Source: Streptomyces albicerus (GTDB lineage Bacteria; Actinomycetota; Actinomycetes; Streptomycetales; Streptomycetaceae). Taken from it: DNA of 52,754 nt. A program made the translations under genes and the position numbers. Numbering within the stretch: the first letter of the stretch is position 1; the number at the start of each line of letters is the position of its first letter. Shown in pieces: positions 35,501-40,658 of this stretch. The notes under the pieces are model-generated. The model searched no databases. It had not been told where the DNA came from and saw only the letters and a list, made by a program, of their open reading frames with translations. The stretch lies in the NCBI RefSeq assembly GCF_008905045.1, contig NZ_VWMY01000068.1, positions 1 to 52,754 of the forward strand. The letters run 5' to 3'.

Positions 35501-37651
35501 CAGCCGCCCCGCCCACCGGGCAACGAAGTCCTCAGCCTCCGCCAACGGCAGCGGCAACGACACCATGCCACTGTGACCCGCGATCCGAACGAGAGCTTGG
35601 GAACGCAGCGCCACAATGCGTGCGGCATCCTCCAGCGACAGCACACCGGCGATATGCGCGGCGGCGATCTCGCCCTGGGAGTGGCCCACCACCGCATCCG
35701 GCGTGATGCCCAGGTGCTCCCACAGCCGGGCCAGAGAGATCATCACCGCCCACAGGGCAGGCTGGATGACAGCATCGCCCTCGATGGCAGGCGCACCCTC
35801 CACCTGGGACAGAACATCAATGAGGTTCCAGCCCGTGTACGGCTCAAGCGCCACCGCACACGCCGTCAGGTGCTCGGCGAACACCGGCGACGTGCGCATC
35901 AGCTCCACACCCATGCCGGCCCATTGCGAGCCCTGCCCGGGAAAGACGAACACCGTCCTGCCCGGCTGAGCCGCCGCCGTGCCGGTGACCACCTGCGGCG
36001 ACGGCTCACCGGCAGCCAATGCGGTCAACGCGCCCCGGAAGTCGGCCAGTTCACGACCGATCACCACCGCCCGATGCTCGAACACCGACCGGCTCGCCGC
36101 CAGCGCGTGACCGACCTCAGCAGGCACCGCCCCAGGGTGCCGGTCCAGGTGGTCAAGGAGCCGCCGCGCCTGCTCCGCCAGCGCCGCCTGCGACTTCGCC
36201 GACACCAGCCACGGCAACGTCCCGTCCGTCACGACGGCCGGTCCGTCCTGCACGGCCGCGCTGTCGTCCGCCGTCCACTCGCGCAGCACGACGTGGCAGT
36301 TGGTGCCGCCCATGCCGAAGGAGCTGGTGCCGGCGATCAGGGGACGGTCGGGCCGGGGCCAAGGGGTGAGGTCCTGCTGGACGCGCAGCCGCAGTTCGTC
36401 GAAGGCGATGTCGGGGTTGGGCGTCTCGAAGTTGAGGCTGGGCGGCAGCTCGCGGTGCCAGATGCTGAGGACCGTCTTGAGCAGGCCGACGACGCCCGCG
36501 GCGCCCTCCAGGTGGCCGACGTTGGTCTTCGCGGACCCCACGCGCAGCGGGGCGCCGGCGGGGCGCCCGGTGCCGAGTGCGGCGCCGAGGGCGGCCGCCT
36601 CGATGGGGTCGCCCACGCGCGTGCCGGTGCCGTGGAGCTCGACGTACTGCACGTCCTCGGGGCGGGTTCCGGCGCGCGCGTGCGCGCGGCGGATGACCTC
36701 TTCCTGGGCGCGAGCGCTGGGTACCGTGAGGCCGGGTGTGGCGCCGTCGTTGTTGACGGCGCTGCCCTCGATGACGCAGTAGATCCGGTCGCCGTCCGCC
36801 ACTGCCCGGGACAGGGTCTTGAGGGCCAGGTAGACGCCGCCTTCGCCGCGGACATAGCCGTTGGCCCGGGCGTCGAAGGTCTTGCACAGCCCGTCCGGGG
36901 ACAGGCCGCCGAACTTGGCCGAGCCGATGGTGCTCTCGGGGACGATCGCGAGGTTGACTCCGCCCGCGAGCGCGAGGGTGCACTCTCCGGCGCGCAGGCT
37001 CTCCGCGGCCAGGTGCACCGACACCAGCGACGAGGACTGGGCCGCGTCGACCGCGAGGCTGGGGCCGCCCAGACCGAGCGTGTAGGAGAGGCGGTTGGCG
37101 ATGATGCTGCGGTGGAGCCCGGTGACGGAGTGGCGGTCGATGCGCTGGGTGCCGTGCTTGTAGAGCCGGATCGCGTAGTCGTCCCAGATGGCGCCCACGA
37201 AGACACCTGTGCGTGTCCCCGCGAGGTGTGCGGGGACGATGCCGGCGTCCTCCAGCGCCTCCCAGCCGAGTTCCAGCATCAGACGCTGCTGGGGATCCAT
37301 CATCGCGGCTTCATTGGGGGCGATTCCGAAGAAGTCGGCGTCAAAACCGGCGATGTCGTTCAGGAAGCCGCCGCGCGTGGTGGTGACCTTGCCGGGGGCC
37401 GTGACGTCGGAGGCGAGCAGCCGGTGCGCGTCCCAGCGGTCGGCCGGCACGTCGGTGATGCCGTTTCCGCCGTCGCGCAGCAGTGCCCAGAAGGCCGAGG
37501 GGTTGTCGGCCTTGGGCAGACGGCATGACATGCCCACGACGGCGATGGGCTCGCGAGCGGACTCCTCCGGCTCGTGCGCCCGCTCGCGCAGCGTCTGCGC
37601 ATCGCCGACGGTGCGTCGCGCGTAGGACCGGAACTTGTCGACGTCCTGCAC
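23540..37651 (-). CDS. Modular PKS: KSQ-AT-ACP / KS-AT-DH-KR-ACP / KS-AT-DH-KR-ACP
   Basis: A 4703-residue type I PKS. In the loading module, the KS (about 36-455) has AAQSSS with Gln about 205 in place of Cys, the KSQ decarboxylase type. AT Ser is about 658 and ACP Ser about 1006. Module 1: KS Cys about 1240, AT Ser about 1695, DH (HAISGTVLLP about 2007, DAALH about 2177), KR (GGTGTLG about 2497, LDD motif, Tyr about 2639), ACP Ser about 2811. Module 2: KS Cys about 3042, AT Ser about 3497, DH (HAVHDTSLLP, where Asp replaces the usual Gly), KR (LDD, Tyr about 4419), ACP Ser about 4590. No ER is present. The C-terminal helices after 4640 form a docking domain. All three ATs show GHSQG and YASH, so methylmalonyl is expected. 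The LDD motif marks B-type KRs, usually giving E double bonds. The GTG start follows GGGGGAGG perfectly; an upstream TTG is unlikely. Confidence 0.97.
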   Translation of the reverse strand: MQDVDKFRSYARRTVGDAQTLRERAHEPEESAREPIAVVGMSCRLPKADNPSAFWALLRDGGNGITDVPADRWDAHRLLASDVTAPGKVTTTRGGFLNDIAGFDADFFGIAPNEAAMMDPQQRLMLELGWEALEDAGIVPAHLAGTRTGVFVGAIWDDYAIRLYKHGTQRIDRHSVTGLHRSIIANRLSYTLGLGGPSLAVDAAQSSSLVSVHLAAESLRAGECTLALAGGVNLAIVPESTIGSAKFGGLSPDGLCKTFDARANGYVRGEGGVYLALKTLSRAVADGDRIYCVIEGSAVNNDGATPGLTVPSARAQEEVIRRAHARAGTRPEDVQYVELHGTGTRVGDPIEAAALGAALGTGRPAGAPLRVGSAKTNVGHLEGAAGVVGLLKTVLSIWHRELPPSLNFETPNPDIAFDELRLRVQQDLTPWPRPDRPLIAGTSSFGMGGTNCHVVLREWTADDSAAVQDGPAVVTDGTLPWLVSAKSQAALAEQARRLLDHLDRHPGAVPAEVGHALAASRSVFEHRAVVIGRELADFRGALTALAAGEPSPQVVTGTAAAQPGRTVFVFPGQGSQWAGMGVELMRTSPVFAEHLTACAVALEPYTGWNLIDVLSQVEGAPAIEGDAVIQPALWAVMISLARLWEHLGITPDAVVGHSQGEIAAAHIAGVLSLEDAARIVALRSQALVRIAGHSGMVSLPLPLAEAEDFVARWAGRLVVATVNGPSATVVAGEIAAVEELLAHCEGEGVRARRVPIDYASHTSHVHPLRDQLLDLLAPIEARPAHVAFYSTVAGHLGGPMADTTVMDAEYWYDNLATAVHFQAATGALLDDGHTLFVEVSPHPVLTHPLRETVEDHPGTGEVAVTGTLRRDDDTWQRVLTSLATAHIHATPVDWSGFFPAAMPAHLDLPTYPFQRQRHWIDLPTGGHADVDSDAWADVLADQFEDTAPAESGASSPLLDRLRKASRTQQEQILTDRIRAEVAAITGRVTSETVDGDRTFKDFGFDSFASVELRNRLSTLTGLKLPTTLLFNHPTPTAVARYLQTELLGSEESAGIAPGSPLAAVSADEPIAIVGMACRYPGDVRAPEDLWRLVSEGVDAITDFPTDRGWDTDRLLDPDPDRPGTSYVAKGGFLSDAAAFDPAFFGISPREATAMDPQQRLLLETSWEAIERAGIDPTALRGSQTGVFVGAMTQEYGPHLHDGAAGFDGYLLTGNTASVASGRISYALGLQGPAVTVDTACSSSLVSMHMATQALRNAECDLALAGGVAVMATPGMFVEFSRQRGLAADGRCKAFAEAADGTAWAEGAGLLLLERLSDARKNGHQVLAVVRGSAINQDGASNGLTAPNGPSQERVIRQALAGAGLSAQEVDVVEAHGTGTPLGDPIEAQALLATYGQDRPEDRPLWLGSLKSNIGHSQAAAGVGGVIKMVMAMRHGLLPKTLHVDRPSSHVDWAGGAMELLTENRAWPEGDHPRRASVSSFGISGTNAHLIVEQAPEGEDAADGGVPEPVVVTDGTLPWLVSAKSQAALAEQARGLLDHLDRHPEVTPAEVGHALAASRSVFEHRAVVIGRELADFRGALAALAAGEPSARVATGTAAGQPGGTVFVFPGQGSQWVGMGVELMATSPVFAEHLTACAAALEPFTGWSLIDVLNQAEGAPALEGDAVVQPALWAVMVSLARLWEHLGITPDAVVGHSQGEIAAAHIAGILTLDDAARIVALRSQALVRIAGRSGMVSLPLPLADAEGLIGRWAGRLVVATVNGPSATVVAGEIAAVEELLAHCEGEGMRARRVPIDYASHTSHVHPLRDELLDVLASVEAHPATVAFYSTVAGHLGGPMADTTVMDAEYWYDNLATAVHFQAATGALLDDGHTLFIEASPHPILTHPLQETVEDHAGTGEVAVTGTLRRDDDTWQRVLTSLATAHTHPHTPVDWAGFFPTTRPAHLDLPTYPFQRQRYWLERPGSAGGAAAAGQAAVEHPLLGAAVELAGTDATVLTGRLSLQTHGWLVDHAISGTVLLPGTAFVEMALRAGDEVDSDHLEELTLQAPLVLPATGGVQLRVEVGEIDDAGRRSVDIHSRPDGEGTGVPWTCHATGVLAPGGPAPSSWDPRVWPPTGAVSVDTDELYPSLAAFGYQYGPAFQGARTVWKRGDEVYAEVALPQERRTEAAAFGIHPALLDAALHAGLIPDAGAGREPASLRLPFVWSDVRLHATDATNVRVRLAPAGRDALVVEVADTEGALVASVGSLAMRPVDSEQLGGARDGHHDALFRMEWVSRAAQVADGTPVGPWALVGDDGLGLGTVLDAAQVRRYADLSVLSGEFAGLATTASGDTASRPGLVLACHLPGKSAASAEDAASGGPAAVRTELLKALSLVQSWLADERFTDTRLAVVTRGAVAAGDTEQPELASAPVWGLLRTAQTENPDRFVLVDVDEDARSLRALPAALACGEPQFAVRGGEVLVPRLVRAAADGAPTPPQEQAVGQPDVTMAPVWDPEGTVLITGGTGTLGGLLARHLVTAHGVRRLLLVSRRGPGAEGAGELVERLSELGATATAVACDVSDPEALSGLLEGIPDEHPLTAVVHTAGVLDDGLVSALTPERLDAVLRPKADAAWHLHRLTRDRDVAAFVLFSSVMGALGGAGQGNYAAANVYLDALAVHRRSQGLAATSLAWGLWDERSELTGDLHQADLARMARVGMAPLPSEEGLALFDTALALNEATLVPARLDTARLAQDGPGALPAVLGALVRPRAVRRTAAAGSAGGTAGGERFAGMPAADAERELLEAVRAHTATVLGHATPEAVRPDSRFKDIGFDSLSSVELRNRLSAAFGLRLSPTAVFDYPTPTAMSRHLRGELLGETAPAAAPVVTAAALDEPVAIVGMGCRLPGGVGSPDELWDMVASGSHGISGLPTDRGWDVDGLYDPDPEQRGKSYVREGGFLYGAGQFDAGFFGIAPREALAMDPQQRLLLETTWEAFERAGIRPESVHGSRTGVFIGAMPQEYGPHLHDATEGLDGLLLTGNTTSVLSGRLSYFLGLQGPALTIDTACSSSLVALHQAAHALRQGECTLAVAGGVAVMATPGVLTEFSRQRGLAPDGRIKSFAASADGTGWSEGVGVLLLERLSDARKNGHQVLAVIRGSAINQDGASNGLTAPNGPSQERVIRQALANARLTPDEVDVVEAHGTGTRLGDPIEAQALIATYGQDRPEDRPLWLGSLKSNIGHSMAAAGVSGVIKMVMALRHGVLPRTLNVDEPTPHVDWTAGAVELLTEERSWPETGRPRRAAVSSFGISGTNAHLIVEQVPEDEGVTDEGAPEPVAVTDGTLPWLVSAKSQAALAEQAQRLLDHLDRHPEVTPAEVGHALVASRSVFEHWAVVIGREPADYRGALAALAAGEPSARVVTGTAAAQPGKTVFVFPGQGSQWAGMGVGLMRSSPLFAEHLTACAAALEPHTGWNLIDVLDQEEGAPALDRVDVIQPALWAMMISLARLWEHLGITPDAVVGHSQGEIAAAHIAGVLSLEDSARIVALRSQAITHIAGHGGMVSLPVAVADAEELIARWEGRVVVATVNGPSATVVAGDADALAEVVTHCEGAGIRARKIPVDYASHSPHVEALHDELLELLAPVRPREPEVAFYSTVGDHAKGAMSDTTAMGAAYWYENLRTTVAFETTTRALLDDGHTLFVEVSPHPVLTHPLQETVEDHAGTGEVAVTGTLRRGDDTWQRVLTSLATAHTHTPADWAGFFPTTRPTHRDLPTYPFQHEHYWIQQATAATDPHTLGLHAVDHGLLGAAVALADGDGHVFTGHLSLRSHPWLADHAVHDTSLLPGTAFIELALHAGQATDTPHLEDLTLEAPLTLPATGGLHLQVHVEAPDSEGRRALTIHSRPEDATPDRSWTRHATGTLTPQSSATPDPAEWAGLAAWPPAGATPVPADTLYDHLADRGYRYGATFQGLTAVWRQGDTLYAEVALPTDDTAAAEHYGIHPALFDAALHPIVGTGPEQGSDQVLLPFAWSNVQLHAVGARALRVQISPADAGTLRVRLADPTGQPVAEVASLAIRPITTEQLAKSVAAGGDDHLFRLAWTPAPVAEALKAGRVAFLGAAVPEALVTSLPDDVAVDSHTELAPLLADDALLPDLVIATGLLGRSSSGGDVLGSAREAVQYALDLVQSWLAEERLADSRLVFVTRRAVAVHTDTESPSPADAAVWGLIRTAEAENPGRFTVIDLADENAVSAESFRAALGSGEPQVALRDGDQQLYVPRLVREIPPAADADAVPESAVGGTVLITGGTGTLGTLFARRYATAGQAGHLLLTSRRGLDAPGAPELAAELTELGVKVTVVACDTADRDALAALLADIPDEYPLTAVVHTAGVLDDGTIASLTAERIERVFRPKVDTAWHLHELTRETDLTEFVLFSSAAGVLGTSGQGNYAAANVFLDALAEHRRADGLPATSLAWGLWSDSSGMTGHLDDVDLTRMARLGIKPITAKEGMALFEAARATGAACLVPAKIAPALLRPHLETGTLPAVLQGLVRAPVRKATAATATGAATLRDRLARLSPEEAEDTLANLVRTNVALVLGHTTPDTINLDKAFKDLGFDSLTAVELRNRLASATGLRLAPTLVFSYPTPRELGWHIFELMGPAPDASPDEEAEIREVLRTVSIDSLRSAGVLELVLACADPSQANADADTGGDELADLDLDALVDLVLDEKGK
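26400..27790. repeat. Homogenised AT-region repeat, module 2 copy
   Basis: This direct repeat covers the AT and its flanking linkers. Long stretches are almost identical in DNA to 31800-33190 and 34910-36230, including the post-AT linker and the YPFQ region. The 5' half of this AT is closest to the others, while the middle (around residue 3550-3620) has diverged. Confidence 0.75.
31800..33190. repeat. Homogenised AT-region repeat, module 1 copy
   Basis: This copy is very close to the loading-module AT, sharing for example RWAGRLVVATVNGPSATVV and the MADTTVMDAEYWYDNLATA block. Such identity within one gene indicates recent duplication or gene conversion. Confidence 0.8.
34910..36230. repeat. 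Homogenised AT-region repeat, loading-module copy
   Basis: The AT of the KSQ loading module, nearly the same as the module 1 copy. The separate KS-AT-ACP gene does not share this sequence, so homogenisation is confined to the large PKS gene. Confidence 0.8.
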
Positions 37652-37874
37652 CAGGACCTCCCCCAACGGTTACTTAGAAGAACAGGCGTGGCTACGCGTA
37701 TCCGCGGTCGATCAATTCGTGAAAGTCGTGGTCCCTGCGGCCTTCCCGGTTCGCTTCCGCCGCCGTTTCCGGGGCATCGGACGCCTCCGGCTCAGGAGGG
37801 AGAAGGGGTTGCGACCGAGCGTTTGCGGGACGGGTTGGGTGAACGTGTCGGTGCCCGAAAGCCGCCCGCTGCTT
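37652..37874. other. Promoter region of the large PKS
   Basis: This 223-bp stretch between the thioesterase stop and the PKS start holds the AGGAGG-like PKS ribosome site at its left end. A half-site (GCGGGACGG near 37829) occurs, but no full cluster palindrome. The upstream P450/thioesterase operon could read into the PKS, since no clear terminator separates them. Confidence 0.45.
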
Positions 37875-38612
37875 TCACCGCCAGGAGGTCAACCGCTTCA
37901 GCAGGTCGTCCGGCGCGTTCATGAAGTCGTGGTGGCCGCCGTCGAGAACCCGGATGTCGACCGAGTCCGAGTACGGACGCCACCCCTCGAGCTCCTCGAG
38001 CCTCACGTCGGGGTCGTCCCGCCAGTGCAGCACGACGATGGGGCAGCGCACCGTGACCGGCTCCGCCCGCCGGTAGGCACGCGCGGCGGCGAGATCACGG
38101 AGCAGTACGACCATGCCCAGCTCGATCATGTCCGGCCGGGGCTCGATCCCCCGGCCGCGGATGACCGACTCCAGTTCGGCGCGCAGCGCGGACTCGGTCA
38201 TGGTGAGCATCCGGTCGCGCTCGGCGTCGTGCGGTGCCGGCTGGCCCGACACGAAGAGGCACTCCGGCCCTGGCAGGCCCAGTTCGGCGAGCCTGACCAC
38301 GGTCTCGAAGGCGGGCAGCGCGCCCGCGCAGTGCCCGAAGAACGCGAACGGCCGGTCGAGCCGCGGCACCAGGGGTTCGACCAGGCCGGCGGCGAGGTTC
38401 TCGTAGGTGCCGTAGTGGGGGTGGGCAAGCCGGTTCTCGCGGCCGGGGAACTGCACCGGGCAGACCTCGACGTCGTCGATCGTGGCCGGCCAGGCGCTGA
38501 AGGCCGAGGCCCCGGACCCGGAGTAGGGGAAGCAGAAGAGCCGGGCGGGGTGGTCGGTGGACTGCGGACGGACGAACCACGGCGACGTGGCGGTTATGGA
38601 GCCGGATGTCAT
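37875..38612 (-). CDS. Type II-like thioesterase with cysteine nucleophile
   Basis: A 245-residue alpha/beta-hydrolase of the type II thioesterase family. CFPYSGSGASAF and FPGREN are normal, but the nucleophile elbow is FFGHCAGAL, with Cys about 95 in place of Ser. The acid (HWRDDP) and His (GGHHDF) of the triad are present. Its ATG overlaps the P450 stop (ATGA), so the two are co-translated, and the third member is a free-standing carrier protein. I infer that it unloads or transfers the oxidised aminoacyl group from that carrier rather than acting as a general editor. Cysteine in this position can favour transacylation over hydrolysis. Confidence 0.9.
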   Translation of the reverse strand: MTSGSITATSPWFVRPQSTDHPARLFCFPYSGSGASAFSAWPATIDDVEVCPVQFPGRENRLAHPHYGTYENLAAGLVEPLVPRLDRPFAFFGHCAGALPAFETVVRLAELGLPGPECLFVSGQPAPHDAERDRMLTMTESALRAELESVIRGRGIEPRPDMIELGMVVLLRDLAAARAYRRAEPVTVRCPIVVLHWRDDPDVRLEELEGWRPYSDSVDIRVLDGGHHDFMNAPDDLLKRLTSWR

Positions 38613-39859
38613 GGCGTCTTTCGTTTCGTGGCGACGATGGGGAGGTGGGTCATCCCGGCGATGAAGTACGACCGCAGATGCTGCGGTTCGCCGTCGAGCT
38701 CGATCGATCCGAACCGCTGGAGCAGTTCCTCGAAGAAGACGCGCAGGGTCAGCCGGGCCAGCGGTGCCCCGACGCAGAAGTGCGGCCCGAACCCGAACGC
38801 GACCTGGCGTTTCGCGTTGTCCCGCGTGATGTCGAAGACGTGCGGATCGGTGAACTGGGACGCGTCCCGGTTGGCCGACCCGATCCACGCGACGACCGCC
38901 CCACGGGCGGGGATCGTGCCCCCGCCGACCTGGATGTCGCTCACCGCGTACCGCATGAAGTTACAAGCGGCCGATGTCCAGCGCAGCCCTTCCTCGACCA
39001 GGTTCGGGATCAGCGACGGGTCTCCTTGCGCCTTCTCGAACTGCTCGGGCCGCTCGATGAGCGCGTGCACCGTGCCCGAGATCGTGTGCGGTGTCGTCAC
39101 GTTGGCGCCCAGAAGGATGCTGTAGCCGTCGAGGGCGATCTCCTCGTCGGTCAGCGGCGCGCCTCCCGGGCGGACGCTCATGAGGTGGTTGAGCAGGCTG
39201 TCGTCCCCGCCTCCGGCCGCCCGCCGCCGTTTGACCCACTCGGTGACGTAGGTGACGAGCTCGTGGTGGGAGATGGCCAGGGTCGCGGCTTCGCTGCCCA
39301 TCTGGAAGTGCGGGTCCGCGGGGGCCGTCACCATCGCGGTCAGCTGGACGAGTTCTTCCCAGTCCTTCTCCGGGATCCCAAGGAGCGGGCCCGTGACGAT
39401 CGCCGGGAGGAGCAGCGCCTGCTCGGCCAGGTCGAAGGTGCCGCCGTCGAGCGCCGGTTCGAGGAAGCGCACGATCGACCGCCGGATGCTGTCCTCCCAG
39501 GACTTCACCGCCCGCGCGGTGAGCTCGGCGCCGATCGGCCGGCGGACCTCGGTGTGCCGCGGCGGGTCGGTGGACGTCAGCAGCACGCCCGCCGCGACGT
39601 CGTCCGTGCCGAGGTGGGTGGGCACCGTGCCGCGCTCCGAGGTGAACTCCCGGTGGTCGCCGAGCACGCGGCAGACGTCCTCGTAGCGGGTCACCGACCA
39701 GAACTCCCGGCCGTCGGGGAGGACTTGGCGGTGCAGGGGCGCCTTCGCCCGCATCACGTCCCAGATCGGGTGCGGATCGCCCGAGGTGTAGAGGTCCAGG
39801 TCGAACAGGTCGACGCGATCGAGGTCGATGTCGCGTGCGGGACCCGGCGTCAACCTCAC
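38609..39859 (-). CDS. Cytochrome P450, probably acting on a carrier-bound amino acid
   Basis: A 416-residue actinobacterial P450. The heme-binding motif is FGFGPHFCVGAPLARL (Cys about 362), and the ExxR motif is EGLR (about 290-293). The I-helix reads GANVTTPH (251-258), where the usual acid before the Thr pair is replaced by Val. The GTG start overlaps the stop of the carrier protein (GTGA), and the P450 stop overlaps the thioesterase start. A PCP-P450-thioesterase operon is the classic arrangement for hydroxylating an amino acid while it is held on a stand-alone PCP. Substrate and position of oxidation cannot be read from sequence. Confidence 0.94.
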   Translation of the reverse strand: MRLTPGPARDIDLDRVDLFDLDLYTSGDPHPIWDVMRAKAPLHRQVLPDGREFWSVTRYEDVCRVLGDHREFTSERGTVPTHLGTDDVAAGVLLTSTDPPRHTEVRRPIGAELTARAVKSWEDSIRRSIVRFLEPALDGGTFDLAEQALLLPAIVTGPLLGIPEKDWEELVQLTAMVTAPADPHFQMGSEAATLAISHHELVTYVTEWVKRRRAAGGGDDSLLNHLMSVRPGGAPLTDEEIALDGYSILLGANVTTPHTISGTVHALIERPEQFEKAQGDPSLIPNLVEEGLRWTSAACNFMRYAVSDIQVGGGTIPARGAVVAWIGSANRDASQFTDPHVFDITRDNAKRQVAFGFGPHFCVGAPLARLTLRVFFEELLQRFGSIELDGEPQHLRSYFIAGMTHLPIVATKRKTP

Positions 39860-40167
39860 GTCCCGGCCCTCCCCTTCTCGATCAGCTCGGCGACCCGGGC
39901 CGGGGTCTGCGCCAGGTAGAAGTCGCGCACGGACAGCTCGACGCCGTAGTCCTGGGCCGTCCGGTCGATGATCTTGATTCCGATCAGCGAATTGCCGCCG
40001 AGCGCGAAGAAGTCGTCGTCCGCCCCGACCTCGCGACCGTTGAGGTATTCCCCCCACATCTCCGATATCTCCCGCACGAGTGACACCGGCGCGCTCGGAG
40101 GCGCGACTTGTCGTTCTGCTGCCTTGTCCTGTCCAGTTCGCTGGTGGACCTGCGGCGACGATTCCAT
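39856..40167 (-). CDS. Stand-alone peptidyl carrier protein
   Basis: A 103-residue carrier protein with the phosphopantetheine motif DDFFALGGNSLIGIK (Ser about 60), after a 30-residue polar N-terminal extension. It starts the PCP-P450-thioesterase operon, with a GGAAGGA ribosome site. Nothing in this operon adenylates an amino acid. Loading must come from elsewhere, for example the PaaK-like ligase at 50.8-52.2 kb or an A domain outside the window. Its probable job is to present an amino acid to the P450. Confidence 0.92.
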   Translation of the reverse strand: MESSPQVHQRTGQDKAAERQVAPPSAPVSLVREISEMWGEYLNGREVGADDDFFALGGNSLIGIKIIDRTAQDYGVELSVRDFYLAQTPARVAELIEKGRAGT

Positions 40168-40265
40168 TGCCCGTTTTCCTTCCTCCGCCGACCGGGAGTA
40201 CCCCCGGCCATGACCGGCCCCGTCCCCGGACCGTCACCACCATCACGGCCACTGGGCCTTTGCGT

Positions 40266-40283
40266 TGTCCCGCCGGCGAGACA
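40266..40283. promoter_or_regulatory. Cluster palindrome 3 (operator candidate)
   Basis: TGTCCCGCC / GGCGAGACA, an 18-bp palindrome with one mismatch, about 100 bp upstream of the PCP-P450-thioesterase operon. It lies in the 490-bp divergent region shared with the SARP regulator, so it could also affect that gene. Confidence 0.7.
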
Positions 40284-40658
40284 GATCCATGGGACGGCCA
40301 GACGAGTGTCTCGAGATCCCCTTCCGCCCATGCCGTGCCGGTGGTGTCGGCGCTCGCCGGCCGGGCGGGGTTGATAGCGGACCAGCGAGTCTGCATGCTG
40401 GCACCACCCGCAGGCGCTGTGTTGCTGTCCGGCGGTCGGTTCGGCGGCGGCGTCATCGGTCTTGAGGTGGGAAAGCAGCCGTGTCCCGTCCGAGCCCGAG
40501 CGAATGCGGCCGGAGATTGGCTCGTGTGTGTCCCCGACCCGCACCGGGCGGCCTGCCTGGTCCGGTCAGCGTGCCTGCGCAGGCGCCATGGCCAGGGCAA
40601 TGTCCCGCGGTGCGGCAGCAATTGGTTGCCTGCCGAACACCCATGGCAAACTCAGCGG
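40284..40658. other. Divergent promoter region between PCP operon and SARP gene
   Basis: No gene is supported here. TTGGTTGCC with CAAACT about 16 bp downstream (40622-40652) is a possible promoter directly before the SARP start. This would give a very short leader, which fits the lack of a clear ribosome site. Confidence 0.35.

Noticed and set aside
31382..37528. 2048-residue plus-strand frame, and similar long ones at 16845-20453, 23939-27484 and 27557-31276
   Set aside because: All are antisense shadows of the PKS and NRPS genes, caused by high GC at third codon positions. They contain no domains.
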